Below are positions 38,036 to 46,961 of a stretch of 64,000 bases of DNA, piece by piece; positions within the stretch are counted from its first letter, which is position 1, and the number at the start of each line of letters is the position of its first letter. This DNA comes from Caballeronia calidae (GTDB lineage Bacteria > Pseudomonadota > Gammaproteobacteria > Burkholderiales > Burkholderiaceae): positions 38,578 through 102,577 of the forward strand of contig NZ_FCOX02000032.1 of NCBI RefSeq assembly GCF_900044055.2, in the 5' to 3' direction. The notes beneath the pieces are model-generated. The model saw only the letters and a list, made by a program, of their open reading frames with translations. It searched no databases and was not told where the DNA came from. The translations under genes were made by a program, and so were the position numbers.

Positions 38036-39117
38036 GCTTGCTGAATCGCGAAGTCTTCTGGCCCCCGGCGGACGAGCTGATCGAAGTCGCCGAGCGGATT
38101 CGCGCGCGTCTGGGCGACTGGCCCGCGGCCGAAACGCGCTGGCGCATCTGCCTGACCGCGCCCGAATCGCCTAAAGCGGACGATCTGATCGTATTCACCG
38201 AGCCGCATGACGCGGACATCGACCGGCTCGCGAAAAGCGGCGCGGCGCTCGTCGAAGCGCACGGCGGCCGCGTCACGTTGCGTCGCGGCGAGGAGCGTTT
38301 CGCGCTGGAAGGCGAATGGTCGGATGACTGGCTGGCCGCGCTCGCCGCCTTCCTCGACTGCAATTTCGAGCCGCACGATGCGCTCACGCTCGCGCTTGCC
38401 TGGCGCGCCGGCGACGAGAAAAAGGACGACGCGTGGCCCGTCGATTTCGCGACTTTTCCCCGCGTCGCCGATTTGCCCGCCGCGCCCGAGGGCGGCTTTG
38501 CTCCGTGCACGGACCGCCTCGGCCTTTATCCGGTGCTGCCGGACGCCGAATGGGTCGAGCGCGTGCTCGATCTCGGCGTTCGCACCGCGCAATTGCGTCG
38601 CAAGTCGACGGACGCCTCCGATCTGCAACGCGAAATCGCGCGCTCGGTCGAAGCGGGGCGTCGCCATGACGCGCAGCTTTTCATCAACGATCACTGGCGC
38701 GAGGCGATCGCGGCGGGCGCGTATGGCGTGCATCTCGGTCAGGAGGACGTGCAGACCGCCGATCTGAACGCGATCGCGAAAGCGGGCCTGCGCCTCGGAT
38801 TGTCGACGCACGGCTACTACGAGATGCTGCGCGCGCTGCATTTCAGACCGAGCTATCTCGCGCTCGGCGCCGTCTTCCCGACGACGACGAAAGTCATGCC
38901 GACCAAGCCGCAAGGGCTCGCGCGGCTCGGCCGCTACGTGCAATTGCTGTCGGGGCGCGTGCCGCTCGTCGCGATCGGCGGGATCGACGCCAAGGTCATG
39001 CCCGATGTCCTCGCGACGGGCGTCGGCAGCGCGGCGGTCGTGCGCGCGGTGACCGAGGCGGTGGACGCGGCGGCAGCGGTGTCATCGTTGCAACAGATGT
39101 TTGCAAGGCAACGGTAA
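38032..39117 (+). CDS. thiE: Thiamine-phosphate synthase ThiE with an extra N-terminal domain
   Basis: Joins HMP-PP and thiazole phosphate to thiamine phosphate. The 361-residue product is about 150 residues longer than typical ThiE (about 210). The catalytic barrel is the C-terminal part, from about residue 160: TAQLRRKST, LFINDHWREAIAAGAYGVHL, GLSTHGYYE, ALGAVFPTTTK and VAIGGI. Residues 1-150 form an uncharacterised domain that I do not recognise. The typical KDKD of ThiE substrate loops is replaced by RRKSTD here. It starts within the thiG stop codon. Confidence 0.88.
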   Translation: MSLLNREVFWPPADELIEVAERIRARLGDWPAAETRWRICLTAPESPKADDLIVFTEPHDADIDRLAKSGAALVEAHGGRVTLRRGEERFALEGEWSDDWLAALAAFLDCNFEPHDALTLALAWRAGDEKKDDAWPVDFATFPRVADLPAAPEGGFAPCTDRLGLYPVLPDAEWVERVLDLGVRTAQLRRKSTDASDLQREIARSVEAGRRHDAQLFINDHWREAIAAGAYGVHLGQEDVQTADLNAIAKAGLRLGLSTHGYYEMLRALHFRPSYLALGAVFPTTTKVMPTKPQGLARLGRYVQLLSGRVPLVAIGGIDAKVMPDVLATGVGSAAVVRAVTEAVDAAAAVSSLQQMFARQR

Positions 39118-39175
39118 AGAGTCCCAAAAACAAAAGGGGGCGGGATTAGGCAAAGCACCGATTGCGCGCAGGCCC

Positions 39176-39181
39176 TATAAT
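39176..39181 (+). promoter_or_regulatory. Candidate -10 box for the mla operon
   Basis: A perfect TATAAT 33 bp upstream of the mlaF start, in the context GCCCTATAAT. No clear -35 at 16-18 bp. The same ten bases occur upstream of the ABC-2 exporter genes at 43483-43492. Confidence 0.45.
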
Positions 39182-39214
39182 TCGGCGTTTTGCGTCAACG
39201 GGACCTCTTACCCA

Positions 39215-40030
39215 GTGCCTGCTTCCTCCCAGACTCTGCTGGAGCTACGCGACCTCGATTTCGGCTACGGCGACCGACTCATTCTGTCGAACCTGAACAT
39301 GCGCTTCACGCGTGGGCAGGTGGTCGCGGTCATGGGTGGCTCCGGCTGCGGCAAGACCACGACCCTGCGCCTCGTCGGCGGACTCGTCAAGGCGAACCGC
39401 GGCCAGGTGCTGTTCGACGGACAGGACGTCGGCGCGCAGACGCGCGAGGGCCTTTACGCGCTGCGCCGCAAGATGGGCATGCTGTTCCAGTTCGGCGCGC
39501 TGTTCACCGACCAGACCGTGTTCGAGAACGTGGCGTTTCCGCTGCGCGAGCACACCGATCTGCCGGAAGACCTGATCCGCGACCTCGTGCTGATGAAGCT
39601 GAACGCGGTCGGATTGCGCGGCGCGCGCGATCTCGCGCCGTCCGAGATTTCGGGCGGCATGGCGCGCCGCGTCGCGCTCGCCCGCGCCATCGCGCTCGAT
39701 CCCCAGCTGATGATGTACGACGAGCCCTTCGCCGGCCTCGATCCCATTTCGCTCGGCATCACCGCGCAACTCATCCGCACGATCAACGACGCGCTCGGCG
39801 CGACTTCCATCCTCGTCACGCATGACGTGCCCGAGTCGTTCGCGATCGCGGACTACGTGTACTTCATCGCGAACGGCGGCATTCACGCCGAGGGCACGCC
39901 GGCACAACTGCGCGCGTCGCAGGACCCGACCGTGCGCCAGTTCATCGACGGCACGCCGGACGGCCCCTTCAAGTTCCACTATGCGAGCACGCCGCTCGCG
40001 GCGGACTTCGGCATCGGAGGGCAGGCATGA
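39215..40030 (+). CDS. mlaF: Phospholipid transport ATPase MlaF
   Basis: The ATPase of the MlaFEDB complex, which moves phospholipids between the outer and inner membranes. The 271-residue product has Walker A GGSGCGKTT, the Q-loop in LFQFGALFTDQTVFENVAFP (an MlaF mark), signature ISGGMARRVALARA and Walker B MMYDEPFAGLDP. The start is GTG at 39215; the frame is open further upstream, but MlaF homology begins near LLELRDLDFGYG and -10 box TATAAT lies between. It overlaps mlaE by 4 nt. Confidence 0.94.
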   Translation: MPASSQTLLELRDLDFGYGDRLILSNLNMRFTRGQVVAVMGGSGCGKTTTLRLVGGLVKANRGQVLFDGQDVGAQTREGLYALRRKMGMLFQFGALFTDQTVFENVAFPLREHTDLPEDLIRDLVLMKLNAVGLRGARDLAPSEISGGMARRVALARAIALDPQLMMYDEPFAGLDPISLGITAQLIRTINDALGATSILVTHDVPESFAIADYVYFIANGGIHAEGTPAQLRASQDPTVRQFIDGTPDGPFKFHYASTPLAADFGIGGQA

Positions 40031-40794
40031 TCAGCGCACTCGGACGCTGGGTGCTCGACGGTTTCGGCACCGCGGGCTACGCGACGCGCATGTTCCTGCG
40101 CCTCGTGTTCGAATTCTTTCCGCTGTTGCGGCGCCCGCGCCTCGTCACGAAACAGATCCACTTCGTCGGCAACTATTCGCTCGTGATCATCGCGGTGTCG
40201 GGCTTGTTCGTCGGCTTCGTGCTCGGCTTGCAGGGCTACTACACGCTGAGCCGTTACGGCTCGGAACAGGCGCTCGGCCTGCTGGTCGCGCTGTCGCTCG
40301 TGCGCGAACTCGGCCCGGTCGTGACGGCGCTGCTCTTCGCGGGGCGCGCGGGCACGTCGCTGACCGCCGAAATCGGCCTGATGAAGGCCGGCGAGCAACT
40401 CACGGCGATGGAAATGATGGCCGTCGATCCGCTCAAGGTGGTCGTCGCGCCGCGCATGTGGGCGGGTATCGTCGCGATGCCGGTGCTGGCCGCTATCTTC
40501 AGCGCGGTCGGCATCATCGGCGGCTATGTCGTCGGCGTGATGCTGATCGGCGTCGATCCGGGCGCGTTCTGGTCGCAGATGCAAGGCGGCGTGGACGTAT
40601 GGCGCGATGTCGGCAACGGCGTCATCAAGAGCATCGTGTTCGGCTTCGCGGTGACGTTCATCGCGCTGTTCCAGGGCTACGAGGCGAGACCGACGCCGGA
40701 AGGCGTGTCGCGCGCGACGACGAAAACTGTCGTGTACGCATCGCTCGCCGTGCTCGGGCTCGATTTCCTGCTGACCGCACTGATGTTCAGCTAA
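40027..40794 (+). CDS. mlaE: Phospholipid transport permease MlaE
   Basis: The inner membrane permease of the Mla system. The 255-residue product has five or six membrane segments, with FVGNYSLVIIAVSGLFVGFVLGLQG near the start and the coupling region VTALLFAGRAGTSLTAEIG plus MKAGEQLTAMEMMAVDPL. It matches MlaE length and is coupled to mlaF. Confidence 0.95.
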   Translation: MISALGRWVLDGFGTAGYATRMFLRLVFEFFPLLRRPRLVTKQIHFVGNYSLVIIAVSGLFVGFVLGLQGYYTLSRYGSEQALGLLVALSLVRELGPVVTALLFAGRAGTSLTAEIGLMKAGEQLTAMEMMAVDPLKVVVAPRMWAGIVAMPVLAAIFSAVGIIGGYVVGVMLIGVDPGAFWSQMQGGVDVWRDVGNGVIKSIVFGFAVTFIALFQGYEARPTPEGVSRATTKTVVYASLAVLGLDFLLTALMFS

Positions 40795-40890
40795 TGGACC
40801 AAGCGCAGGCGCCCGGCAAAAGGGTGCAGGCGTTGTGAAGGGCACAGACCCTCACGCGCCATCTGCGAAAAGATTCTCTTTGGGAAAACG

Positions 40891-41457
40891 ATGAAAAAGA
40901 CTGCTCTCGACTTTTGGGTCGGCCTCTTCGTGGTGCTCGGTTTCGTGGCGCTGCTGTTCCTCGCGCTGAAGGCGGGCAACATGAGTTCCCTGTCGTTCCA
41001 GCAAACCTACGCGGTAAAACTCAAGTTCGACAATATCGGCGGGCTGAAGGCGCGCGCGCCCGTGAAGAGCGCGGGCGTGACGGTCGGACGCGTCGGCGGC
41101 ATCGGCTTCGATTCGAACACGTATCAGGCCGTCGTGACGATCGATATCGACAAGCAATATCAGTTTCCGAAGGATTCGTCCGCGAAGATTCTCACTTCGG
41201 GTCTGCTCGGCGAGCAGTACATCGGCCTCGAGCCGGGCGGCGACGATCAGATGCTGAAGAACGGCGACACCATCACGATGACGCAGTCCGCCGTGGTGCT
41301 CGAGAACCTGATCGGCCAGTTCCTCTATAACAAGGCGGCGGATTCCGGCGCCTCGAAATCGCAGGCAGCGCCGGCCGCGCCCGCACCCGCTTTCCCGGGC
41401 GCGGCAAGCGCGATGGGCGCTTCGGGCGCGAACGCCGCGTCGGGCGCGTCTCAATAA
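40891..41457 (+). CDS. mlaD: Phospholipid transport MCE-domain protein MlaD
   Basis: A membrane-anchored periplasmic MCE protein that forms a hexameric ring with a central lipid tunnel. The 188-residue product has one N-terminal membrane segment (LDFWVGLFVVLGFVALLFLAL), the MCE domain (about 38-115; APVKSAGVTVGRV, LTSGLLGEQYIGLEPGG) and a low-complexity Ala/Ser/Pro tail (155-188). It follows mlaE by 96 bp. Confidence 0.95.
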   Translation: MKKTALDFWVGLFVVLGFVALLFLALKAGNMSSLSFQQTYAVKLKFDNIGGLKARAPVKSAGVTVGRVGGIGFDSNTYQAVVTIDIDKQYQFPKDSSAKILTSGLLGEQYIGLEPGGDDQMLKNGDTITMTQSAVVLENLIGQFLYNKAADSGASKSQAAPAAPAPAFPGAASAMGASGANAASGASQ

Positions 41458-41467
41458 GGAGAAAAGC

Positions 41468-42361
41468 ATGCAGGCGATGGGGATGCGGCGCGCGATCATC
41501 CTGGCGGGCGTCATGGCGCTCGCCGGTTGCGCGACGGTGACGACGCCGACCAAAGGGGACCCGCTCGAGAGCTACAACCGGACGATGTTCACGATCAACG
41601 ACAAGGTCGATCAGTACGCGTTGAAGCCGATAGCGAAGGGTTATGTGTGGGCCGTGCCGGAGCCGGTGCGCAACAGCGTGACCAACTTCTTCTCGAATAT
41701 CGGCGACGTGTATATCGCCGCGAACAATCTGCTGCAGTTGAAGGTTGCGGATGGCGTGTCGGACATCATGCGCGTCGCGATCAACACGGTGTTCGGCGTC
41801 GGCGGCCTGTTCGACGTCGCGACCATCGCCAAGCTGCCGAAGCACGCCGGGGATTTCGGCCTGACGCTCGGCCACTATGGCATGCCGCCCGGCCCGTATG
41901 TCGTGCTGCCGCTGCTCGGGCCGAGCACCGTGCGGGATTCGACTGGCCTCGTCGTCGATTATTTCGGCAACCCGCTCACGTACGTGAGCCCGGGTTCGGT
42001 GAGCTGGGCACTCTACGGCGTGAATCTCGTCAACGTGCGTGCGAATCTGCTCGGCGCAACGGACGTGCTCGCCGACGCCGCGCTCGACAAATATTCGTTC
42101 GTGCGCAACGCGTATCTGCAGCGCCGTCAGTACCTGATCTCGGGCGGCGATGGCGGCATGCCGGATTACGGCGAGGCCCCGCTGCCGAACTATGGCGACG
42201 AGGGCGCGGCTGTGGCAGTTCCCGCGACGGGGGCATCGGCGGCCGCGGGCGAGCCTGCGTCCGGCGCTGCCGCGCCAGCGCCGGCGAGCGGAACCGGCAA
42301 CACGGTGCCGGGCAACCAGTACGTTCCGCCGTCGGGCTTCCCTTCATTCCGCTTGCGTTGA
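41468..42361 (+). CDS. mlaA: Phospholipid-binding lipoprotein MlaA (VacJ)
   Basis: An outer membrane lipoprotein that extracts phospholipids from the outer leaflet. The 297-residue product has the lipobox LAGC (C21), the MlaA signature DPLESYNRTMFTINDKVD, FGVGGLFDVA and PLLGPSTVRDSTGLVVD. The last 65 residues are an Ala/Pro/Gly-rich extension ending in PSGFPSFRLR. Its position within the mla operon, between mlaD and mlaC, differs from E. coli, where vacJ is separate. Confidence 0.95.
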   Translation: MQAMGMRRAIILAGVMALAGCATVTTPTKGDPLESYNRTMFTINDKVDQYALKPIAKGYVWAVPEPVRNSVTNFFSNIGDVYIAANNLLQLKVADGVSDIMRVAINTVFGVGGLFDVATIAKLPKHAGDFGLTLGHYGMPPGPYVVLPLLGPSTVRDSTGLVVDYFGNPLTYVSPGSVSWALYGVNLVNVRANLLGATDVLADAALDKYSFVRNAYLQRRQYLISGGDGGMPDYGEAPLPNYGDEGAAVAVPATGASAAAGEPASGAAAPAPASGTGNTVPGNQYVPPSGFPSFRLR

Positions 42362-42485
42362 GCGAGCCTTCGCTAACGCGCGGTAACATATCTAACGACT
42401 TTTATTACGCTTTGATAGCAGCACCGCCTGAACTCGGTTCAGGCGGTGCGCTCAAACCGAAGCCTCTACTTTTGCAGGGTCTGTG

Positions 42486-43115
42486 ATGAAAAAACTTTTG
42501 CTTCTTCCCCTTTTTGCGGCGTTCATGGCGATGTGCGGCGTCGCGTCGGCGCAGAGCGTCGATACGAGCGCGCCTGACGTGATGATCAAGACGGTCACGC
42601 AGCAAGTCCTCGACGAGATCAAGTCGGACTCGAAGATCCAGTCGGGCGACATCAGCAAGATCACCGAGCTCGTCAACCAGAAGATCCTGCCGTACACGGA
42701 CTTCACGCGCACGACGCGTCTCGTGATGGGCCGCAACTGGAACTCGGCGACGCCTGAGCAGCAGAAGCAGATCGTCGAGCAGTTCAAGATGCTCCTGATC
42801 CGCACGTACTCGGGCGCGCTCGCGCAGGTGCGCAACCAGACGGTCCAGTACAAGCCGTTCCGCGCGAATCCGGATGACACCGATGTCGTCGTCCGCTCGG
42901 TCGTCATGAACAACGGCCAGCCGGTCGAGCTCGACTATCGCCTGTACAAGACGGCGCAAGGCTGGCGCGTGTACGACATCAACGTACTTGGCGCATGGCT
43001 GATCCAGGCGTACCAGCAGCAGTTCAACGAGCAGATTTCGCAGAACGGTGTGAGCGGTCTGCTGCAGTTCCTGACGCAGCGTAATCAGCAGCTCGCGAGC
43101 GGCAAGGCATCGTGA
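42486..43115 (+). CDS. mlaC: Periplasmic phospholipid shuttle MlaC
   Basis: Carries phospholipids across the periplasm between MlaA and MlaD. The 209-residue product has a signal peptide ending ASAQS (about 22) and the ABC_tran_aux fold with KILPYTDFTRTTRLVMG, WRVYDINVLGAWL and FLTQRNQQL. A GTG directly before the ATG (42483) is an alternative start of no consequence. It overlaps mlaB by 4 nt. Confidence 0.95.
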   Translation: MKKLLLLPLFAAFMAMCGVASAQSVDTSAPDVMIKTVTQQVLDEIKSDSKIQSGDISKITELVNQKILPYTDFTRTTRLVMGRNWNSATPEQQKQIVEQFKMLLIRTYSGALAQVRNQTVQYKPFRANPDDTDVVVRSVVMNNGQPVELDYRLYKTAQGWRVYDINVLGAWLIQAYQQQFNEQISQNGVSGLLQFLTQRNQQLASGKAS

Positions 43116-43399
43116 GCACGCAAGCCACGGGCGGCCGTTTCCAGACGGCCGCAACCTTGACCCACGAGAGCGCGAAGGCCGCGCTCGACGCGGGTCTGTC
43201 GCGCATCGCTGCAGGCGCGACCGAAGTCGATTGCGCGCCGCTCACGCAGTTCGATTCCTCCGCGCTCGCCGTGCTGCTCGCGTGGCAGCGCGCCGCGTCC
43301 GCGCGCGGCGCCGCGTTGGGCGTCGTCAACCTTCCTTCCGGGCTCGTGAGTCTCGCGCGAGCCTACGGCGTCGATACGCTCCTCTCGTTCCGACATTGA
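43112..43399 (+). CDS. mlaB: STAS-domain protein MlaB
   Basis: A small cytosolic STAS protein that stabilises the MlaF ATPase. The 95-residue product has the STAS core with TQFDSSALAVLLAWQRAA, where the serine pair matches the usual phosphorylatable or threonine site. GTG start inside the mlaC stop (GTGA). It ends the mla operon. Confidence 0.88.
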   Translation: MSTQATGGRFQTAATLTHESAKAALDAGLSRIAAGATEVDCAPLTQFDSSALAVLLAWQRAASARGAALGVVNLPSGLVSLARAYGVDTLLSFRH

Positions 43400-43456
43400 T
43401 CCTGTTCTGACTCTGCGCAGAAGGCGGCGGCGTGCTTCGCCGCCGCAATCAGGATC
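43398..43456 (+). repeat. Large imperfect stem-loop after mlaB
   Basis: GATCCTG (43398-43404) pairs with CAGGATC (43450-43456), enclosing a perfect 9-bp hairpin (GCGGCGGCG/CGCCGCCGC, 43424-43446). There is no T-tract. It may be a Rho-type or mRNA-stabilising end of the mla transcript. Confidence 0.5.
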
Positions 43457-43486
43457 GCTCTGAAGTCGGCTCCAGCCGCTTTGCCC

Positions 43487-43492
43487 TATAAT
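43487..43492 (+). promoter_or_regulatory. Candidate -10 box for the ABC-2 exporter operon
   Basis: A perfect TATAAT in the context GCCCTATAAT, about 109 bp upstream of the ATPase start. No strong -35 is visible. Confidence 0.4.
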
Positions 43493-43600
43493 CAAACGTT
43501 TTTTTCGGCCCTACACCCGGCCCTTTTTGTCTGAGCACGGGTCCGTCAAGGCGAAATCCGCACAATCGAGGCGCGGCCGCGCGAGGCGCGCGCACTGTCC

Positions 43601-44527
43601 ATGTCAGCCATAGAAATCCGAAACGTCAGGAAGCGCTACAAGGAGCTTCAGGCGCTCAAAGGCGTCAGCCTTACGGTGGAAGAGGGCGAGTTCTTCGGCT
43701 TGCTCGGCCCGAACGGCGCGGGTAAAACCACGTTGATCAGCATTCTGGCCGGCCTGGCGCGCGCCGATAGCGGCACGATCTCCGTGCGCGGCCACGACGT
43801 CGTCAGCGACTTCCGGGCGGCGCGCCGCGCGCTCGGCATCGTGCCGCAGGAACTGGTGTTCGATCCGTTCTTCACCGTGCGCGAATCGCTCCGGATTCAG
43901 TCGGGCTATTTCGGCTTGCGCAACAACGACGACTGGATCGACGAAGTGATGGCCAATCTCGATCTCACCGAGAAAGCCGACGTCAACACGCGTGCGCTCT
44001 CCGGCGGGATGAAGCGCCGCGTGCTCGTCGCGCAGGCGCTCGTACACCGGCCTCCGGTGATCGTGCTCGACGAGCCCACCGCCGGCGTCGATGTCGAACT
44101 GCGCCAGACGCTGTGGAAGTTCATCTCGCGCCTGAATCGCGAGGGCCACACGATCGTGCTGACGACGCACTATCTCGAAGAAGCCGAATCGCTGTGCGAC
44201 CGGCTCGCGATGCTTCGTCGCGGGGAAGTCGTCGCGCTGGAGCGCACGAGCGCGCTGCTGCAGCGTTTCTCGGGCATGCAACTGTTTCTGCGGCTCGCGA
44301 ACGGCCCGTTGCCCGCCGATCTGCGCGCGCTCGAAGTCGATCCGCACGCGGTGTCCGGCACGCAGCACCTGCTGCGCCTGTCGAGCTACGACGACGTCGA
44401 GCCGATTCTCGCGAAATGCCGCGCGGCCGGCTGCACGTTTGATGAAATCGAAGTGCGCAAGGCGGATCTGGAAGACGTGTTCGTGCAGGTGATGAACGAG
44501 CCGGAAGTAGTCGAGGGACTTTCATGA
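43601..44527 (+). CDS. ABC-2 type exporter, ATPase subunit (YadG-like)
   Basis: The 308-residue product has Walker A GPNGAGKTT, signature LSGGMKRRVLVAQAL, Walker B VIVLDEPTAGVD and the H-loop in VLTTHYLEEAE. A C-terminal domain of about 80 residues follows. It matches the YadG/NodI/CcmA-type family and pairs with the following permease by a 4-nt overlap. The substrate is unknown; the position between mla and murA suggests an envelope component, which is inference. Confidence 0.9.
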   Translation: MSAIEIRNVRKRYKELQALKGVSLTVEEGEFFGLLGPNGAGKTTLISILAGLARADSGTISVRGHDVVSDFRAARRALGIVPQELVFDPFFTVRESLRIQSGYFGLRNNDDWIDEVMANLDLTEKADVNTRALSGGMKRRVLVAQALVHRPPVIVLDEPTAGVDVELRQTLWKFISRLNREGHTIVLTTHYLEEAESLCDRLAMLRRGEVVALERTSALLQRFSGMQLFLRLANGPLPADLRALEVDPHAVSGTQHLLRLSSYDDVEPILAKCRAAGCTFDEIEVRKADLEDVFVQVMNEPEVVEGLS

Positions 44528-45279
44528 GCGGTTTCCAGACGTTGTTCTACAAGGAGCTCCTGCGCTTCTGGAAGGTCTCGTTTCAGACCGTGCTCGCGCC
44601 GGTCGTCACGGCGCTGCTGTATCTGACCATCTTCGGTCACGCGCTGTCGGGACATGTGCAGGTGTATTCGGGCGTCGGCTACACGAGCTTTCTCGTGCCC
44701 GGCCTCGTGATGATGAGCGTGCTGCAGAACGCGTTCGCGAATAGCTCGTCGTCGCTGATCCAGTCGAAGATCACCGGTAATCTGGTGTTCGTGCTGCTGC
44801 CGCCGATCGCGCATTGGGAGATGTTCTTCGCGTATGTGCTGGCATCGGTCGTGCGCGGCTTGTGTGTCGGGCTCGGGGTGTTCATCGTGACGATTTGGTT
44901 CATCCCGATGTCTTTTTCGGCGCCGTTTTACATCATTGCTTTCGCGATCCTCGGTTCGGGCATTCTCGGCACGCTCGGTTTGATCGCGGGCATCTGGGCC
45001 GACAAGTTCGATCAGTTGGCCGCGTTCCAGAACTTCCTGATCATGCCGCTCACGTTTCTTTCCGGCGTGTTCTACTCGACTCATACGCTGCCGCCCGTGT
45101 GGCGCGCGGTGTCGCATCTGAATCCGTTCTTCTACATGATCGACGGCTTTCGTTACGGCTTTTTCGGCCTGTCCGACGTCGATCCGCTGATGAGCCTCGG
45201 CATCGTCGGCGGGTTCCTGGCCGTGCTGGCGTTGATCGCCGCGCGACTGCTTGCGAGCGGCTACAAGCTGCGTCACTAA
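44524..45279 (+). CDS. ABC-2 type exporter, permease subunit (YadH-like)
   Basis: The 251-residue product has six membrane segments and the ABC-2 family signatures SGVGYTSFLVPGLVMMSVLQ near residues 45-65 and FLIMPLTFLSGVFYS near 170-185. It is translationally coupled to the ATPase gene. Substrate unknown. Confidence 0.9.
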   Translation: MSGFQTLFYKELLRFWKVSFQTVLAPVVTALLYLTIFGHALSGHVQVYSGVGYTSFLVPGLVMMSVLQNAFANSSSSLIQSKITGNLVFVLLPPIAHWEMFFAYVLASVVRGLCVGLGVFIVTIWFIPMSFSAPFYIIAFAILGSGILGTLGLIAGIWADKFDQLAAFQNFLIMPLTFLSGVFYSTHTLPPVWRAVSHLNPFFYMIDGFRYGFFGLSDVDPLMSLGIVGGFLAVLALIAARLLASGYKLRH

Positions 45280-45294
45280 TTCAAGGAGACTTCC

Positions 45295-45534
45295 ATGTTG
45301 CCGACTCCGGAGCAGGTGAAGGATTACATCGCTGGCGGCCTGCCTTGCCAGCATCTCGAAGTGGAAGGCGACGGCCAGCACTTTTTCGCGACCATCGTGA
45401 GCGATGCGTTCGTCGGCAAGCGGCTGATCGCGCGTCATCAACTGGTTTATGCGGCGCTCGGCGAGCGCATGCGCGAGGAGATTCATGCGCTCAGCATGAA
45501 GACCCTCACCCCCGACGAGTGGAAAGCGGCCTGA
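45295..45534 (+). CDS. ibaG: BolA-family protein IbaG
   Basis: A small BolA-like protein that binds monothiol glutaredoxins and iron-sulfur clusters. The 79-residue product has the BolA core with QHLEVEGDGQHFFATIVS and the helix region RLIARHQLVYAALGERM ending in HALSMKTLTPDEW. IbaG-murA adjacency is conserved in proteobacteria. Confidence 0.92.
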   Translation: MLPTPEQVKDYIAGGLPCQHLEVEGDGQHFFATIVSDAFVGKRLIARHQLVYAALGERMREEIHALSMKTLTPDEWKAA

Positions 45535-45689
45535 GTCCACCCGGCGAAGCCAATCAGGTCACAAGACTAACCCAAGCATCACCGGCATCACCGGAAAGAC
45601 TAAGGCAGTAGAGAGTGCGATTCATTCAAGACAACCGCGGCGCCGAGAACGGCTCTGCAGCAGGAAGCTCGGTCGAAGGACAAGCAAGC

Positions 45690-46961
45690 ATGGATAAACT
45701 GGTCATCACGGGGGGCGCGAAGCTCTCCGGCGAAATCACCGTCTCGGGCGCGAAGAACGCGGCTTTGCCGATTCTGTGCGCGAGCCTTCTCACCGCCGAC
45801 GACGTCCATCTGTCGAACGTGCCGAATCTTCAGGACGTGCGCACGATGGTCAAGCTGCTGCGCCAGATGGGCGTGCAGTCCGAAGTGTCAGGCGACGGGC
45901 GCGTGAACCTCAATGCATCGAAGGTCGACAAGCTGGTCGCGCCGTACGAAATGGTGAAGACGATGCGCGCGTCGATTCTCGTGCTCGGCCCGCTCGTCGC
46001 GCGCTTCGGCGAGGCGAAGGTGTCGTTGCCCGGCGGCTGCGCTATCGGCGCGCGTCCGGTCGATCAGCACATCAAGGGCCTGCAGGCGATGGGCGCCGAG
46101 ATCAACATCGAGCACGGCTTCATCGAGGCGCGCGCGAAGCGTCTGAAGGGCGCGCGCGTCATCACCGACATGATCACCGTCACCGGCACGGAAAACCTGT
46201 TGATGGCAGCGGTGCTGGCCGAAGGCGAGACCGTCATCGAGAACGCGGCGCGCGAGCCGGAAGTGAGCGATCTCGCGCATCTGCTCGTGAAGATGGGCGC
46301 GAAGATCGACGGCATCGGCACGGATAGGCTCGTCATTCAGGGCGTCGACAAGCTGCATGGCGCGAAGCACGACGTCGTGCCGGATCGCATCGAGGCGGGC
46401 ACGTTCCTGTGCGCGGTTGCGGCCGCGGGCGGCGATGTCACGCTGCGCAAAGTCAGTTCGCATCTGCTCGATGCCGTGACGGCCAAACTGCGCGAAGCGG
46501 GCGTGAGCATCGAGGAAGGCGACGACTGGATGCGCGTGCGCATGGCGAAGCGCCCCGACACGGTGAACATCCGCACCTCCGAATATCCTGCGTTCCCGAC
46601 GGACATGCAGGCGCAATTCATGGCGCTCAATACGATCGCGAACGGCACGTCGCAAGTCGTCGAGACGATCTTCGAGAACCGCTTCATGCACGTGCAGGAG
46701 TTGAACCGTCTTGGCGCGCATATCACCATCGACGGCAACACGGCGCTCGTCGCCGGCGTCGAGAAGCTTTCCGGTGCGAAGGTCATGGCGACCGACCTGC
46801 GCGCATCGGCGAGCCTCGTGATCGCGGCGATGTGCGCGGACGGCGAGACGCTGGTCGACCGCATCTACCATCTGGATCGCGGCTACGACCGCATGGAGTC
46901 GAAGCTGACGGCCGTGGGCGCGAACGTTCGCCGCATCAAGGGCAGCGGGAGCGAGCAATGA
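45690..46961 (+). CDS. murA: UDP-N-acetylglucosamine 1-carboxyvinyltransferase MurA
   Basis: First committed step of peptidoglycan synthesis: transfers enolpyruvate from PEP to UDP-GlcNAc. The 423-residue product has SGAKNAALPILCASLL (K22 and N23 of the active site), the catalytic fosfomycin-target cysteine C117 in PGGCAIGARPVD, and a full EPSP-synthase-type double barrel. Start at 45690 with GAAGGA upstream; the frame is open 25 codons more. It overlaps hisG by 4 nt. Confidence 0.96.
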   Translation: MDKLVITGGAKLSGEITVSGAKNAALPILCASLLTADDVHLSNVPNLQDVRTMVKLLRQMGVQSEVSGDGRVNLNASKVDKLVAPYEMVKTMRASILVLGPLVARFGEAKVSLPGGCAIGARPVDQHIKGLQAMGAEINIEHGFIEARAKRLKGARVITDMITVTGTENLLMAAVLAEGETVIENAAREPEVSDLAHLLVKMGAKIDGIGTDRLVIQGVDKLHGAKHDVVPDRIEAGTFLCAVAAAGGDVTLRKVSSHLLDAVTAKLREAGVSIEEGDDWMRVRMAKRPDTVNIRTSEYPAFPTDMQAQFMALNTIANGTSQVVETIFENRFMHVQELNRLGAHITIDGNTALVAGVEKLSGAKVMATDLRASASLVIAAMCADGETLVDRIYHLDRGYDRMESKLTAVGANVRRIKGSGSEQ

